In this document: piece after piece, positions 44,250 to 55,689 of the stretch | Position numbering within the stretch: position 1 is the first letter of the stretch | How the letters are laid out: the number at the start of each line of letters is the position of its first letter | Origin: Dermanyssus gallinae | Taxonomy: Eukaryota; Arthropoda; Arachnida; Mesostigmata; Dermanyssidae | Assembly (NCBI GenBank): GCA_003439945.1 | Contig: QVRM01005217.1 | Coordinates: forward strand, 1 to 64,000 | Direction: 5' to 3' | Length of the DNA: 64,000 nt | Made by a program: the position numbers and the translations under genes | The notes under the pieces: generated by a model | Told to the model about the DNA's origin: nothing | Database searches by the model: none | What the model saw: the letters and a program-made list of their open reading frames with translations, nothing else

Positions 44250-46580
44250 AGCAAAGCTAGAGAGCACTCGTAAGATAGAACCACCCACCCCAGCATGTCG
44301 AAATGATGTCCACGTTTTTACCGATTTTGCCATTGAATGGCAGAGTAAGCCTGGCCTCGTGCCAAACCTGGGGCATGTGTCCCCCGCTGAGTATCTGATT
44401 AAACAGCTTACAGAGCTCCTTTACTCTTTTTCTTGGGTAGCCCGCGCAAGATCTGCACAACTTCTTCCACCGTAAACGGTGAATTCATGTGGTGCTGCCC
44501 CAGAGTGAGCGGTTACTCAATAAGTGGGTTAGGCGCCGGGGCGTCTGCATCGAGCAGAAGGGCAGTAAAGTGCTGTCGCAACTGCTTCTTTGTCATGCTG
44601 TGCATGATTTTTTTCAGCCGGCGAACAATGTAGACATGGGGTTTGCGCCCTGCTCTCCCCAGCAAACGAAACTCCTCCTCTTCATCATACCGGCGCTTAT
44701 TCTCCGCAAGCAGTTTCTTGTAGGCTTATCTATGTCGACCATGGAGCGCCCTACGATCAGCAACTATCTGGGGGTCGGGGTGTAGAGCCCGTGCTCGGCG
44801 CAGGAGAACCACGGCTTTTCGACGTTTTAAGTAGCAGGCCCTGTGTAAACCAGAGCCGCGCCCGTCTTTGTCTGTATTGCATCTTGACTACAGCCGCCTT
44901 GACAGTGGCCTCCAAAGCGTGGTTGCTTTGTTCAATGTCAGAAGTTGATCTCAGCAACTCTTAACTCGCGCGTAACTACACGCAAATCTAGCTGCCTAGA
45001 CCAGTACGTTGTCGGCTGCCGACGTAGGGCGCGTCCCTGGCCAGGCACACACAGAGACGCCAGCACCGGCAGGTGGTTCCGTGTTGGAATTTTAAGTACC
45101 TCGCAACCTTGAAATTCCGTCGGATGTTGAAGATTGCAAAACAGGAGGTCGATAGTGATTCTTTCACTTTGGCAAACATACGTGCATTTATCACGCTAAT
45201 TTGCGCAATGCAGGCCTCTGCTTTCTAGAAGCTTAAGAGGCACATCGCCCTTCCTGTCGGTGGCGCCACTATCAATACGACAGTTGAAGTCGCCGCCGAC
45301 CAGAGTGGGTAGCTGGAGGTTCAGCCCCGCTAGACCAGCACTGATCGCATCGGCAACTTCAACGTCATTGTAGTGATGTGGCAGGTAGAACAATGCGAGG
45401 TTGAGATTACCTGAGGTGAGTGTCATGCAACACTCACCTCGACACATACATTGCATTCGGGATGACCCTGCTCGTAAATAGATTGAAATTCCACTTACTG
45501 GTCTTCCCCGCCCTCCGTCTGGAAGACTCGCTAGCAGATGGAAATTTCCCATCTCATTGAAATGCAGTTCCTCCCGCATAAAAGTCTTTGCCAAGAGTAC
45601 AATGTCCACATCATAACACAAACGTTTGGTGCTAGCTTTAGAGCCCCAGATAAACCCTTGCAATTCCAAGGCAATAATTTGCAGCTGCGAGCAGCATGCA
45701 GCTGCCTTGGCAGAAGGCGTCATTGCTATCTAGCTGTTAAACCATGCTCGTCAGTGAAATCTTCGCATACCCTAGTCTGGGCCGGCGAAGCCCCCAGTCA
45801 GCGCCGGAAACTCACGCCATTCGGCCAGAAGGCGCTACTCGAAACTTTACTAAAGTCACCATCGCTGAAGGCCACGCAAAAGACGGAGTCCGGCCGGAAA
45901 ACTTTGAAATTTCAAATAGCACGCAGTACAGTATGTCTAGCGGTTAGCCAATCACACAGTTGTTCTGCCGACGTTGTTCGGCTGAAGCTATCCAAACGGA
46001 GAACCTTCATAGGCAGCACACGGTTTTTACACAGTGTAATGCACTTCCTGCCCGAAGAGGAGGGTGCTTTCTTATCGCGCTAGTTTCGCGTTTTTGCCAT
46101 TCGCTTGTGTATTTGGGAGAGATTGCCCTGCCTCGACCACAGGCGTCCATCCTGCTTCTCCGGGCTGTTGCTAGCCGATCCGCTACTCTTACTCACGAAC
46201 TTCCTTTTCTCTTTGTTTCGTCTCTCCACCAGCTGGAAGCCTTTGTTGTCCAGCTGATCTCCCTTGGCTATCTCTGTACAGTCCATTGTCTCTTCAGCCT
46301 GGTCGCGCGGCTGGAGCGGACTAGGGGAAAGACTCTTTTTTCTCGAGTTTTTCCCGCTGTTGTTGCTGCCGCTCAACCGCTTTCTCTTCATGTCGTTGCT
46401 GGCGCTGTTGACCAAGATCAACAACACTTTTGGCGACGTCTGTGAGAGGCGTCTGCTTCGACTGCTGCTGCGGTTTCTGTTCTCGATGGATCTGCTGTCT
46501 CTGGCACTGTTGTTGCTGTTGGTTTTGTTTACCAACTGTACGGGTGACGGTGGACGCATATGAGACAATCGAACCAATTA
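44250..46580 (-). mobile_element. EEP-type LINE: ORF1-like region, endonuclease, RT start
   Basis: Minus strand 5' to 3'. 46580-46080 is a Gln/Ser/Lys/Arg-rich frame (ORF1-like, with a QQQQQ run). Frame 45723-45196 (175 codons) has IVLLAKTFMRE, GRPVSGISIYLRAG, LNLALFYLPHHYND and VGGDFNCRIDSG, the exonuclease-endonuclease-phosphatase fold of APE-type LINEs. It is followed by STID(L/I)-like and RNHLPVLASLCV segments. Around 44600-44270 an RT N-terminal part shows CKLFNQILSGGHMPQVWHEA. The RT palm is absent and the element stops near 44250. Confidence 0.75.
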
Positions 46581-46589
46581 GCGCAGAGG

Positions 46590-46889
46590 GAGCAGCTGGA
46601 TCCGCATGGTCTCGACGCACCATCACAGGGCGTATTACAAAATGGCGTCCCTCTATCCAACCGCAGGTAGACATGCGGCATGATAGTCAGGGATAGAGCT
46701 GGTTGAAGAAGAACGGCAGAGACGCCTCTCCCACGGCATCGAATGAATGCCAAAATAATACCGAGCATCGGGGGGGGGGGGGTGGAAAGGAATCCGGGTT
46801 TAGTGGGTTTGCGAGCCTCACATTAGTCACGCAGGCTGCTAGTGGCGCATGTGCATCATGCATTCCCAAAACCCCCCAGAAAAAAAACA
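46590..46889 (+). mobile_element. R1-like LINE 3' end with short poly(A)
   Basis: Plus-strand 3' part: a short coding-like stretch (WSRRTITGRITKWRPSIQPQ) homologous to 37140-37010 in complement. The 3' UTR follows with a G-run (about 46770-46782), GTTTAGTGGGTTTGCGAG and TAGTGGCGCATGTGCATCAT, and an A8 tail. It abuts, head to head, the 5' part of the minus-strand EEP-LINE. Confidence 0.75.
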
Positions 46890-48317
46890 TCGGTGCGCGA
46901 TGATGAGCACTTCACATGGGCTACACCCACAAGACAGAACACTGGGTCTACTCACACAAGCTCTTTATCACGGAGTCACATACAAAACACAGCGCACTAC
47001 TGGACGCCGCCATAGTGATTCCATACATATTATCAATAATTACATATACAGAGCGGACTTAAGTAAATTCACTAGTTCCTTTACTCTAAGACAGAGCAAA
47101 GCAGAACCTGAGGGGTTGCTTTGTCGAATTTCTGTAGCAAACGGAATACTGTTCTTACAATAAATAATGAAAGCCAATAAAAGGCAAGTGTTCTCATGGC
47201 ATGTTACATCAACATACTAGAAGAGTATCGGCGCAAAATTGAGGGTACAGTACGGCATAAGTAGAACGCTGAAAATGAGATCTGAACTCTTTTGGCAGGT
47301 CTCCTTACGTAATGTTAATGACTACAGATCGGGCCGTATCCGCGGAATTCTTTCCATGGTCAAGCTCGATGAAATCTCAAATATGACAAGGTCCGATTAG
47401 GTCGGAGCTTACTGAGAAGCTTGCTGGGAAGACTGGACCGCAACAATGTTTTTGTAAAACTTACTAATGGCAGCTCGTCCAAAGGTTTCCGCCCTTGTCT
47501 AGTACCTGCAAACCCGATTTCTTCGAGCTGCACTTTTCTACGGTTGCTCTCGGGTTAAAGCAGCAGTTGTGCTTGTCTTTCTTTGCACTTTTTGTATTTC
47601 CCCTGGAGGACTTCTTTTGCCGTAACTGATCCAAGTATGCGGAACATATGGATGTGCTTAAGAACCTTATATAAGAGAGAGTTAGCTAGAAAATCTCGGC
47701 TGAATGAAGCGGTATTTTTGTCTGACGCAAGTTAAAGACCTAATTGCTCTGAGAGCTTAAGGCCTCTCATTAGCATCAGGCAAGGCCCTTCCGCGTAAAT
47801 AATGGGTCTCAAATTAAGCATTAAACTGTAGAGGCGAATCACGCTCAGCCTGAGCTGCCTTTCTCAACTCTATTATTGGTAGCGACTGATGTTAAGAGGC
47901 TTCGTTGGCAGTTTTGGTGAAGGTTGTGAGATATTCGTTGTTTTTGCTGCCCCAGCCCGGTGACAGCTGGACACTTCGACCATCGTCTACGGTAAACATC
48001 TGCTAGCAATGTTATACAATATGATGTAATTCAATCTGAAGTACACGGCAATTTTATGTTTATTCTAAGTGATCGTTTTAACCGCCGTTTATGCGATTGC
48101 GGTAAGCAGCTTTTTCACTTTTTAACAAACCTTGTCTACCCTAGACAAGGTATCTCTTCTAGAATCGCAGGAACAAATTTTTGCGTTGAGCTTAACAAAG
48201 GATACAAAGCTTATGTGGTAAGTATCTATACACTAAGCAATAATAAAATCTATTTAACTTGACTTGCCAGGCCATAAACAGACAGCTCTATGCTTGTTTT
48301 CTGTCTCATTGCAACAG
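46890..48317. other. CD36-family intron, nothing recognised
   Basis: About 46983-47013 repeats the R1-group word found at 38415-38450. The rest is unassigned intron. Confidence 0.45.
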
Positions 48318-48464
48318 CTATCACGACTCGGAATTAGATGAACAAGCTCAAATGCCCACTGCGCCAGGATATTTTGCACATGAGAATCATAGTCGAAGAC
48401 TGAATCTGCAGGTGTATACCGATACCAAAAGAGTCAACCAAATCGTCTCCATCAACGGTTGGAC
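48318..48464 (+). CDS. CD36/SCARB-family receptor, exon C
   Basis: Acceptor CATTGCAACAG; donor GTTAGT. 147 nt, phase 2 in and out. Joining exon B (ends GG) to this C makes Gly, giving FFTG|YHDSELDE, equivalent to the family WGY-D--L segment. Then YFAHENHSRRLNLQVYTDTK and NQIVSINGWT match the F--NGT-DG-Y-V-TG---- --I---NG segment. A sequon (NHS) is present. In other copies a W/C-rich segment ending G-T-D follows; it is not in the next located exon. Confidence 0.8.
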
Positions 48465-49152
48465 GTTAGTAGTCCTTAACACTAAAAATTAACGTTTTGT
48501 AAATCAATTAACACATCCACACTACATGGCGTTTAAATTATACAAGAGCAAAGATAGAGGCGTTTATTGATTGCATTAATGTACGGTAACGGCTATAAAT
48601 ATAATTTCATTAGACATCAAAATGTACGTTTTAAGTTGGATTATGTAGGCATATTCTGGATTAAATCGAAACGGTTTGTGGGTATTAAAAGTATCACACA
48701 TTGAATTATGTCTGTTATAAGATGAAAGACGCGCTAGCAGATTGTCTTTGTGAATATCAATATGAAGTTCGAAGTTCAAAAGGGCCTTAAGCTTTTGGTA
48801 CAAAAGGACATATTCCGGTTGCGATAAATAAACTGTAGTATTAAAGGTGCAAACGTCAGCACCTAAGAACCACACTCAATCGATCCCTCATGTTAATAAT
48901 CACCGGAATAAAATCCAAGAGCGGCATTTTTCTGTAAAATGTTTGCTGACATGTAGTCGCGCAGCAAATTTCACCTGCAACAATCCCTAATGACATTTCA
49001 GTCAGATTTTATTTGAATTTCATAGTTAAGAATATTAACCGCACATTTTAATTTTAAGTTTAAATACAGATTTCTGTTCATATGGTTTCACTTCCAGGAC
49101 AATGAAGCGTTATAGTAAAGGATGTAACGCATTAGAGGGTACAGGTAAATGA

Positions 49153-49240
<88 letters not shown>

Positions 49241-50149
49241 CGTCTAAACCGTTTGGTAGCAGAAGCCCTTACCGTTTCTTTATATATTTCTATAAATTCT
49301 GTCAGCAAAATGACAACCTGATGCAAAATTGAATCTATAAAAAACAATTAGGTTAACATAATGAGTTTGCGTCCTTTCTCGGGGGTATTAAGCCACCGAA
49401 CCTCCTGTTGAGTGTTAAAGTAAACATGAAAAAAATGTGCTGGAACGAAGGAGCATACCGATAGCCCACTTAAAAAACATTAAGGGATATTCAGTCTGCA
49501 AATATGTGTCCTAGAGTCTACATATTTATTTGCTTGCAAAAAAGACACATGAGGGGCGTCAGAAAAAACAATTCCAGTGCAGCAAGACTACCAATTAGTT
49601 TCGTGATGGCCTCCGGTTTTAGTCATTGAGACCTTGTTATTTTGTTTTCAGTAGAAACGATACCAGTAACTTTACTGCAATTGGAATTGCCTGACGACGC
49701 TCTTGCAAAACCATGTTACTGTCTCATTATGGCATCATGGGTCCGGTCCCATAAAGCTCGTCTGTGCTAACCTAAGAACGTTGAAATCCGTAGCAGGAGT
49801 CTCATTAGGAAGATGTCCGCACTACGATTAGCCGTAGCAGCAAAGAGAACTAGCTGCAAATATTTCTACAACGACTTGAGCATAGTTCAACTCTCTATTG
49901 AGGATCGTTGAACTAGTATTAATCAAGAGATTCGAACACAGACCCGTTTGTACAGAGTGCGGGCGGACATCGGGTGCCGACCTCCGACCTTAACAATTAT
50001 ACTTTTTTCGTAAATGTACTTCTTATATCTGGTATACTTATATCGCATTTATACTGAAATTCAAAGCTGGTGGAATACTTTTTTCGAACGTGATCATTCG
50101 AGTGGTGCAGTCGACTTCCTTCGAGCTCTGTGAAAAACTGTGATTTGGT
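48465..50149. other. CD36-family intron; (TA)n at 49154-49237
   Basis: Contains an ~84-bp TA tract. A minus-strand segment near 49940 has a B-box-like GTGTTCGAATC but no convincing SINE structure. No exon with the expected phases was found. Confidence 0.45.
49154..49237. repeat. (TA)n microsatellite, ~84 bp
   Basis: Uninterrupted TA tract in the CD36-family intron after exon C. Confidence 0.97.
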
Positions 50150-50237
50150 GATTTTGCTGACCTCGCCCAGTGCTGTTTTTTTGTCGAGCAATAACTTCAA
50201 CATCCGGTGAACACTTGTATGGTGGAGTGACATCAAG

Positions 50238-51893
50238 ATGGGTGTGATACGTTCGTCAACGCCGGCACAAACATCACGGCAGGATAGTCAACCTGGCTCA
50301 TCGACGACAACAACAACAACGTCGCCACCAGACGTTTCGAGCGGCGACCATGATCCGCCTTCTATCGCAGGCGCGGAAACATCGGGAGACGTTCGAAAAG
50401 CTGCAGCCGGTCAAGAGACTGAGGCAGCAGCAGAAATGTCAACAAGTGGAAAGGAGGTAAGGAGAAAGCAGCCGCAACGTACAGCCGGTGGAGGGGATGT
50501 CGTCGGCATCGACACCGCTGTCACAGCGGCAGCTATCAAACGGCAAGCCACCAGCCCGAAGCTGACAACGTTAGCGGAATCCTCTGGCGCTAGTAACGAT
50601 AGCGCTGAAAGGGAAGCCATGGAGAGCGGTGCCACAGCGTGGCCAACCGGGGACTCCGGTGAGACGCACGACGAAGAAGACACCGAGAGTTGGAGCGTAG
50701 TTGGTGCGGGTGGCAAAGTTATTAGAAAGGAGGCAATACCAAAGGTTAAAACAAATGAGCGACCTGAGGCGATTATTTTTGCCGTCGACAATAATTTGCT
50801 GGAGACCAATTTTAACGCTGTTTGCGATGACGTCGCTAGACATCTTAAAGGAAAAGTTGAGGAACCTCGTTTTACACGAGCCGGCGAACTTGTTATCGTC
50901 GCCGAGGACGCTGAAGACAAGAGCAACATTGCTGAGTTTAACCTCAGTCGGAGGTATCCCGGTTCAGTCTAGAGTGAGTGGCCAAAGATCGACAGTAAAG
51001 AGAAAATCTGCGGTGTGCATCCGTCGCTCAGCGACACAACTATTATTAACGCGTTGGGGTATTTAGGTGTCACAGAGGCCATTCGAGTCAGAGCGAAGAA
51101 CGCACAAACTGGCATAGTTATGGCCACTGACCAAGTAATCCTAACTTTTGTCGGAATTGATTTTCCGACGGAAGTTCGTCTGGGCCTTAAAACACACGGG
51201 GTGATGCTCTATAGAGAGCCACACCAGTGCTACCGGTGTTATAGCTTGGACCACATCAAGCCGGACTGCCCCTGGGCGACACCTCGCTGTCGCCGCTGTG
51301 GTTCCACGAACCATCTCCGGAAAGACTGCAACCAAGCGGCGAAGTGTTGCCTATGTAAATCAAACCATGAAGCTACTTCCGGCAGTTGCCCGCATCGACT
51401 TCGCCGTATGGAGCAGCTAAAGAAGTCAGCAATACGGGTTATACAGAGGAAGCCTGAGGCCACGCCAGTCAAGATCTGCGCACCCGTGGCCGATATTCAG
51501 CCGTCGTCCTCCTTTTCCAAGCGGTCTTTCTCTGCCGTTGTTCAGAACGCGGTTAAGGTGCCCGCGGCGACACCCAAGGTTCAGCCCCCTGCTGGCACAA
51601 GTGATCAAAAGCAAAAGCAGGTCACCAATGATGTACACCAAATCAACAACATTGACAAGGTGGTGCAATGCGTCACGGAGAAAATAGTTCCAATTATAAT
51701 CGACGTCATAGTCACGCAAATCGGAACAGCAATCCAAAGAGCACTTTCGACTGCTCTCCCCAGCTTGCACATTCAAGCGGCGCCACCTATAGCGCCTGGC
51801 AGCGTCTCTGAGTTGTCTTCGGACGGCTTTCGCGGCCAGCTGGAACTGGCTCTCCTCTCAGCACTTGAGTTGAGCATGGTACAGCAACCTTAG
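50238..51893 (+). pseudogene. RLE-LINE ORF1, Gag-like, one in-frame TAG
   Basis: Starts ATG at 50238. The N-terminal ~170 residues are Ser/Thr/Ala/Gly-rich, then a folded region (WSVVGAGGKV, IFAVDNNLLETNF, FTRAGELVIVAED). A single TAG at 50970-50972 interrupts it; the same frame continues immediately (SEWPKIDSKEKICGVHPSL) through VILTFVGIDFPTEVRL to three knuckles at about 51228-51390: CYRCYSLDHIKPDC, CRRCGSTNHLRKDC and CLCKSNHEATSGSC. The C-terminal third is Ser/Pro/Ala-rich. Family knowledge: such triple-knuckle ORF1s bind element RNA and are typical of I/Jockey/R1-group LINEs. The frame stays open for about 40 codons after the stop at 51891. Confidence 0.85.
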
Positions 51894-51936
51894 CCGGAGG
51901 CTCCACAAACGACTTCCGCAGTGACGCCGTCGCTCC

Positions 51937-54820
51937 ATGCACTCCAGACATCGTCGCCTTCGACGAACACTGGCTACGGAACAGGTGTCAATACGGGGTC
52001 GCCTTCTTCTGATCCTAATGACCAATAGACAACTAGACATTCGTCAGTGGACAACACCGCTGACGCACAGCAACACTGAGACGCTAACCACGACGTCGTC
52101 AACACGACTTCCGGCGCCAATCTCACTGTCAACTGCCCTCACTCGCACCGTTCAACGTCTGTCCGCTGTTCGCCAAAATCTCAAGATGCTCTCGATCGTT
52201 CCTTGTGGCGTGAGACCCATAGTTGCTGCCGAACTGACCAACACAATCAAGTCGATTTGCTTAGCGAATGATCTGGACTCGTGGTCTCGTCTGGCTCATT
52301 TTGCAACAACGGTCCTCACCATCCCACGGCAAAAGGCAAAAGGAAAGTCTCTGTGTTCACTTATTCGGGACAACCTCAGTCGATTCAGGAGTCGTGCCCC
52401 ACTCGATGCTGCCATCAATGCTAACCATGTCGCGGCGCCGAAGACTAACAAAAACGATGATAGACAAAGAAACTGGCTCAGGGGGATGTTTCGGCAGCAG
52501 CGCGCATTCTTATTTCAACGGATTCGATGGCTCCACAAGACGCCAATACGCATCGCATACTTAGCGATAAGCACCCGAACATGCCAGAAACAGCGGCATA
52601 CCCGGCACCGCCTCGTGGCGTTCCATCAGCCGACCAAATCAACATTACCCCCAGTGAAGTCCGAGCAGCAATCCAAACTTTCCCGAATAGCTCAAGTGGA
52701 GGCCCTGACGGTCTCAAGCCCAGACACCTAAAAGACCTTATTGGAAAGGGTGATCAGATCTGCCCCCTCCTTTTTGCTCTGACGGACTTCTGCAACCTTG
52801 TCGTGAATGGCCGCCTACCAGGGTTCGCACTTAGTAACTTCTATGGAGCGAATCTTATAGCTTTAAAGAAAAAAGACGGTGGTCTCCGCCCGATAGCAGT
52901 CGGGAATACCCTGCGGCGGCTAGCGTGTAAAGTGCTAATCCGCAAATACATGGCGCCGATTAACGACAGGATTGCCCCCGTTCAACTGGGTTGTGGAGTT
53001 AAAGCAGGGCTGCTGTCCACGCGGCAAGTGCCTTTGTAAATACTAACTCGGCGTCCAATAAGGTGCTGATAAAACTCGATTTTGAAAATGCTTTTAATTC
53101 GCTGAGAAGGGATGTAATTCTTGAAGCCGTCAAATCAAACTTTCCAGCAATGTACCCCGCAGTCTACCAAATGTACAGGAGCCCATCCAATCTCTTTTGG
53201 GGGGAAGAGGTCGTACTCTCCAGATGTGGGGTACAGCAAGGGGACCCCTGTGGCCCGGCCCTCTTCTGTCTGGCGATTTGCCAATTGCTTTCTGCTTTGG
53301 AGTCGGAATTTAAGCCGTGGTTCTTAGACGATGGCACAATTGGAGGTACTCTTGATTCCGCCCTTAGTGATGTGGAAAAGATAATCGAGTTAGGCGTCAC
53401 CTCTGGACTGCAACTAAATGCTTCAAAATGTGAGCTGTACGTCTTGTCATCCGACTACACCTTTCGTGACGAGTGTTTACGCCGGGCGCAGGGCCTGCTT
53501 CCTGACATCAAGCTATGCACTGATGAAAACATCGAGTTTTTAGGAGCTCCCCTCACAACTGCCTCCGCAAACTCCCTAACAGGAAGTGCGAGCTAATGGA
53601 TTTCTGGTGTTCCAGGTTGGAATCCCTCGATGCGCATCCTGCATTATTCTTGATCCGAACTAGCCTCTCGACACCAAGGCCAATCTATATCCTTCGCTGC
53701 ATAGATGCATCGGCCCAAAAGAACATTCTACAACAATTTGACGATAAGCTGAGACAGTGCGTGAATCGGTTGTTAAATTTGAATCTAGACGGGGCAAATT
53801 GGGACCAGGCTACCCTCCCTACAACAGCCGGAGGTCTAGGAATACGACGTGCAACCGATCTGGCCCAGACCGCGTTCTTGGGTTCAATCACCACACTTCA
53901 GGAACTGATTATATATATATCTCCTTCGAACGTTAAGTCCTTTCTAGAACGGCTCATGGAGTATAAAAAAGAGGAGTTCGCTGCATATCACCGCGTGGTG
54001 CTTGACGACACACGCCAGCATGCTCTGGATGCTGTGGTAGTCGAAGCCATTCAAAAGAAGCTCCTGGACAACACGGCTGATGCACTCGGCAAGGCACGCC
54101 TACTAGCAGCTTTCAACGATACGAGCGCAAAATGGTTTCAAGCCATCCCCTCGCCGCAGCTGGGAACGATGCTGGACAACACAACACTCCGCATCGTTGC
54201 CGGCCTGCGGTTAGGGGAGGCTGTGTGTGCGCCCCATAGTTGCTCCCTGTGCAACACACCGGTGTCGCTGACGGGAGAGCACAGTCTCAGCTGTCCTAGG
54301 AGTTGCGGAAGACATTCGCGCCACGCCGCCCTCAACGAAGTGATTTCAAGAGCGTTGCAATCCGCTTACGTACCCTGCAGAAAGGAGCCAGTTGGACTAG
54401 CAGCGGCCTCAGCCTTACGTCCAGACGAAATGACCGTGGTTCCGTGGTCCTCCGGTAAGGCCCTTGTATGGGACGCAACCGTGTGGGACACGCTGGCGCC
54501 GTCTTATAGAAGCCGAGCTTCAAGATCAGCAGGTGCTGTTGCTAATTTAGCGGAGCAGCGGAAAAAGTTTGAAGTACCGCGAGTTAGAGGCATCTTTTAT
54601 AGTGCAGCCAGTTGCCATAGAAACAATGGGAGTCATAGGCGAATCAACAGTAAAATTTCTGAAAGAAATTGGGAAAAGAGCGGCAAGTGAGAAGGATGAG
54701 AAAAGGGCAGGGAAATTTCTGCTACAAAGAATATCAATTGAAGTGCAACGTGGAAATGCGGCTGCGGTTCTAGGTTCTGGTCAAGTCATTGATTTAATTA
54801 TTCTTGGCTTCACAGCATGA
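51937..54820 (+). pseudogene. RLE-LINE ORF2: RT, CCHC finger, endonuclease; frameshifted
   Basis: Five pieces in changing frames (breaks near 52540, 53005, 53590 and 54560). N-terminal segment with RPIVAAELTNTIKSIC. RT: SSSGGPDGLKPRHLKDLI, KKKDGGLRPIAVGNTLRRLA, AASAFVNTNSA, motif A LDFENAFNSL, motif B GVQQGDPCGPALF, catalytic FLDDGTIGG (Asp pair at 53327-53332), GLQLNASKCEL, EFLGAPL. Then GGLGIRRATDL and SPQLGTMLDN. Finger at 54241-54300: C-x2-C, GEHSLSC. Endonuclease: RPDE (54418), VWDATVWDTLAPSY (Asp at 54472), KYRELE (54572), AIETMG, and the terminal EVQRGNAAAVLGS box. Established: RPD / D / KxxKY is the signature of R2-like RLE. No single intact frame. Confidence 0.88.
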
Positions 54821-54977
54821 ACAAGTTCAGTAAAATCAAACCCAGTTTATGAATCTGCTGTTTTTATTGAGTCCAGCGTAAGCGAGTCTGCAGCTAAATA
54901 CCCTTCACGAATATTTGTATCACTGGCCGCGACGAACAGATACGTAGCAGAAGAAAAGATACGTGATTGAATGAAAG

Positions 54978-54979
<2 letters not shown>

Positions 54980-55013
<34 letters not shown>
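54980..55013. repeat. (TA)n microsatellite at LINE 3' end
   Basis: About 16 TA units immediately after the RLE-LINE 3' UTR. Confidence 0.92.
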
Positions 55014-55015
<2 letters not shown>

Positions 55016-55689
55016 AGGGTAAACTAAACAGCTTCTACCCACAAAGATAGGACAATGTTTGCAGCGGGTACCTAGCAAAGGCGTTAAGTGACAGGGGCAG
55101 CACCATGTTTCGCGCTACGTTAACTAGAAAGTTTTAGCAAAACATAAAATCAGTTATATTGCCATAAACAAAAAGGTGCGTGGGACAATCATCATGGTGA
55201 CATCTGCACTGCTATCAACGTACCCACTTCTGAAAGAAAAAAAACGTAACTAATCGCCAACGAAAGCAAGTGCTATTTAAATTTGCATGTGCTTATTTGC
55301 GAAGCATTTCTTGGGTTTCTACGTATTTCATCTCGGCATGTAAAAAACATCTATACTCGCAGGTTACTAGCTATGGATGTGTATTTTAAGTTCCTAAAAG
55401 CTGCCAAAGATGCATCTGATAAAGATACTTAATATTAAAGCGTAGAAATACGTGAATAAAAGTATATACCAACATTCATTAATGCGAGGAGTGACAATGA
55501 ATGCGATACATGCAGCTTAGCCAATGTTTTAATACATTTTCAGAAGAAACTGCGTATATACCGTACCCTCGCAATAGACTTTTTGAAGATTTTTTTCAAA
55601 TCGAATGTTATTTATTCGTATATTACAATATGTATGTGGGGCACATATTAGGGAAGATTAGCTACGCCAATGGGCCTAGCGGGTGTGTA
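55014..55689. other. CD36-family intron, nothing recognised
   Basis: AT-rich; short frames only. Confidence 0.5.

Larger units (their letters stand above)
50150..54980 (+). mobile_element. Near-complete RLE-type LINE with Gag-like ORF1
   Basis: The best preserved copy of the dominant family, in the sense orientation in a CD36-family intron. Order: ORF1 (50238-51893, Gag-like with three zinc knuckles), an S/T-rich stretch, then ORF2 pieces (51937-54820) with RT, CCHC finger and restriction-enzyme-like endonuclease. About 160 nt of 3' UTR follows, ending in a TA tract at 54980. The 5' boundary is uncertain. No APE/EEP endonuclease domain is seen between ORF1 and RT. One stop in ORF1 and about four frame changes in ORF2 make it inactive as written. 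Confidence 0.85.

Noticed and set aside
45196..45723. Host AP endonuclease gene
   Set aside because: The EEP domain carries the LINE-style VGGDFNCRID motif and is followed by RT remnants; it is a retrotransposon domain.
44250..46889. Twin-primed 5' inversion of a single LINE (minus-strand 5' part next to plus-strand poly(A) end)
   Set aside because: The geometry fits, but the inverted part has an EEP/RT style different from the R1-like 3' end, so two separate elements are more likely.
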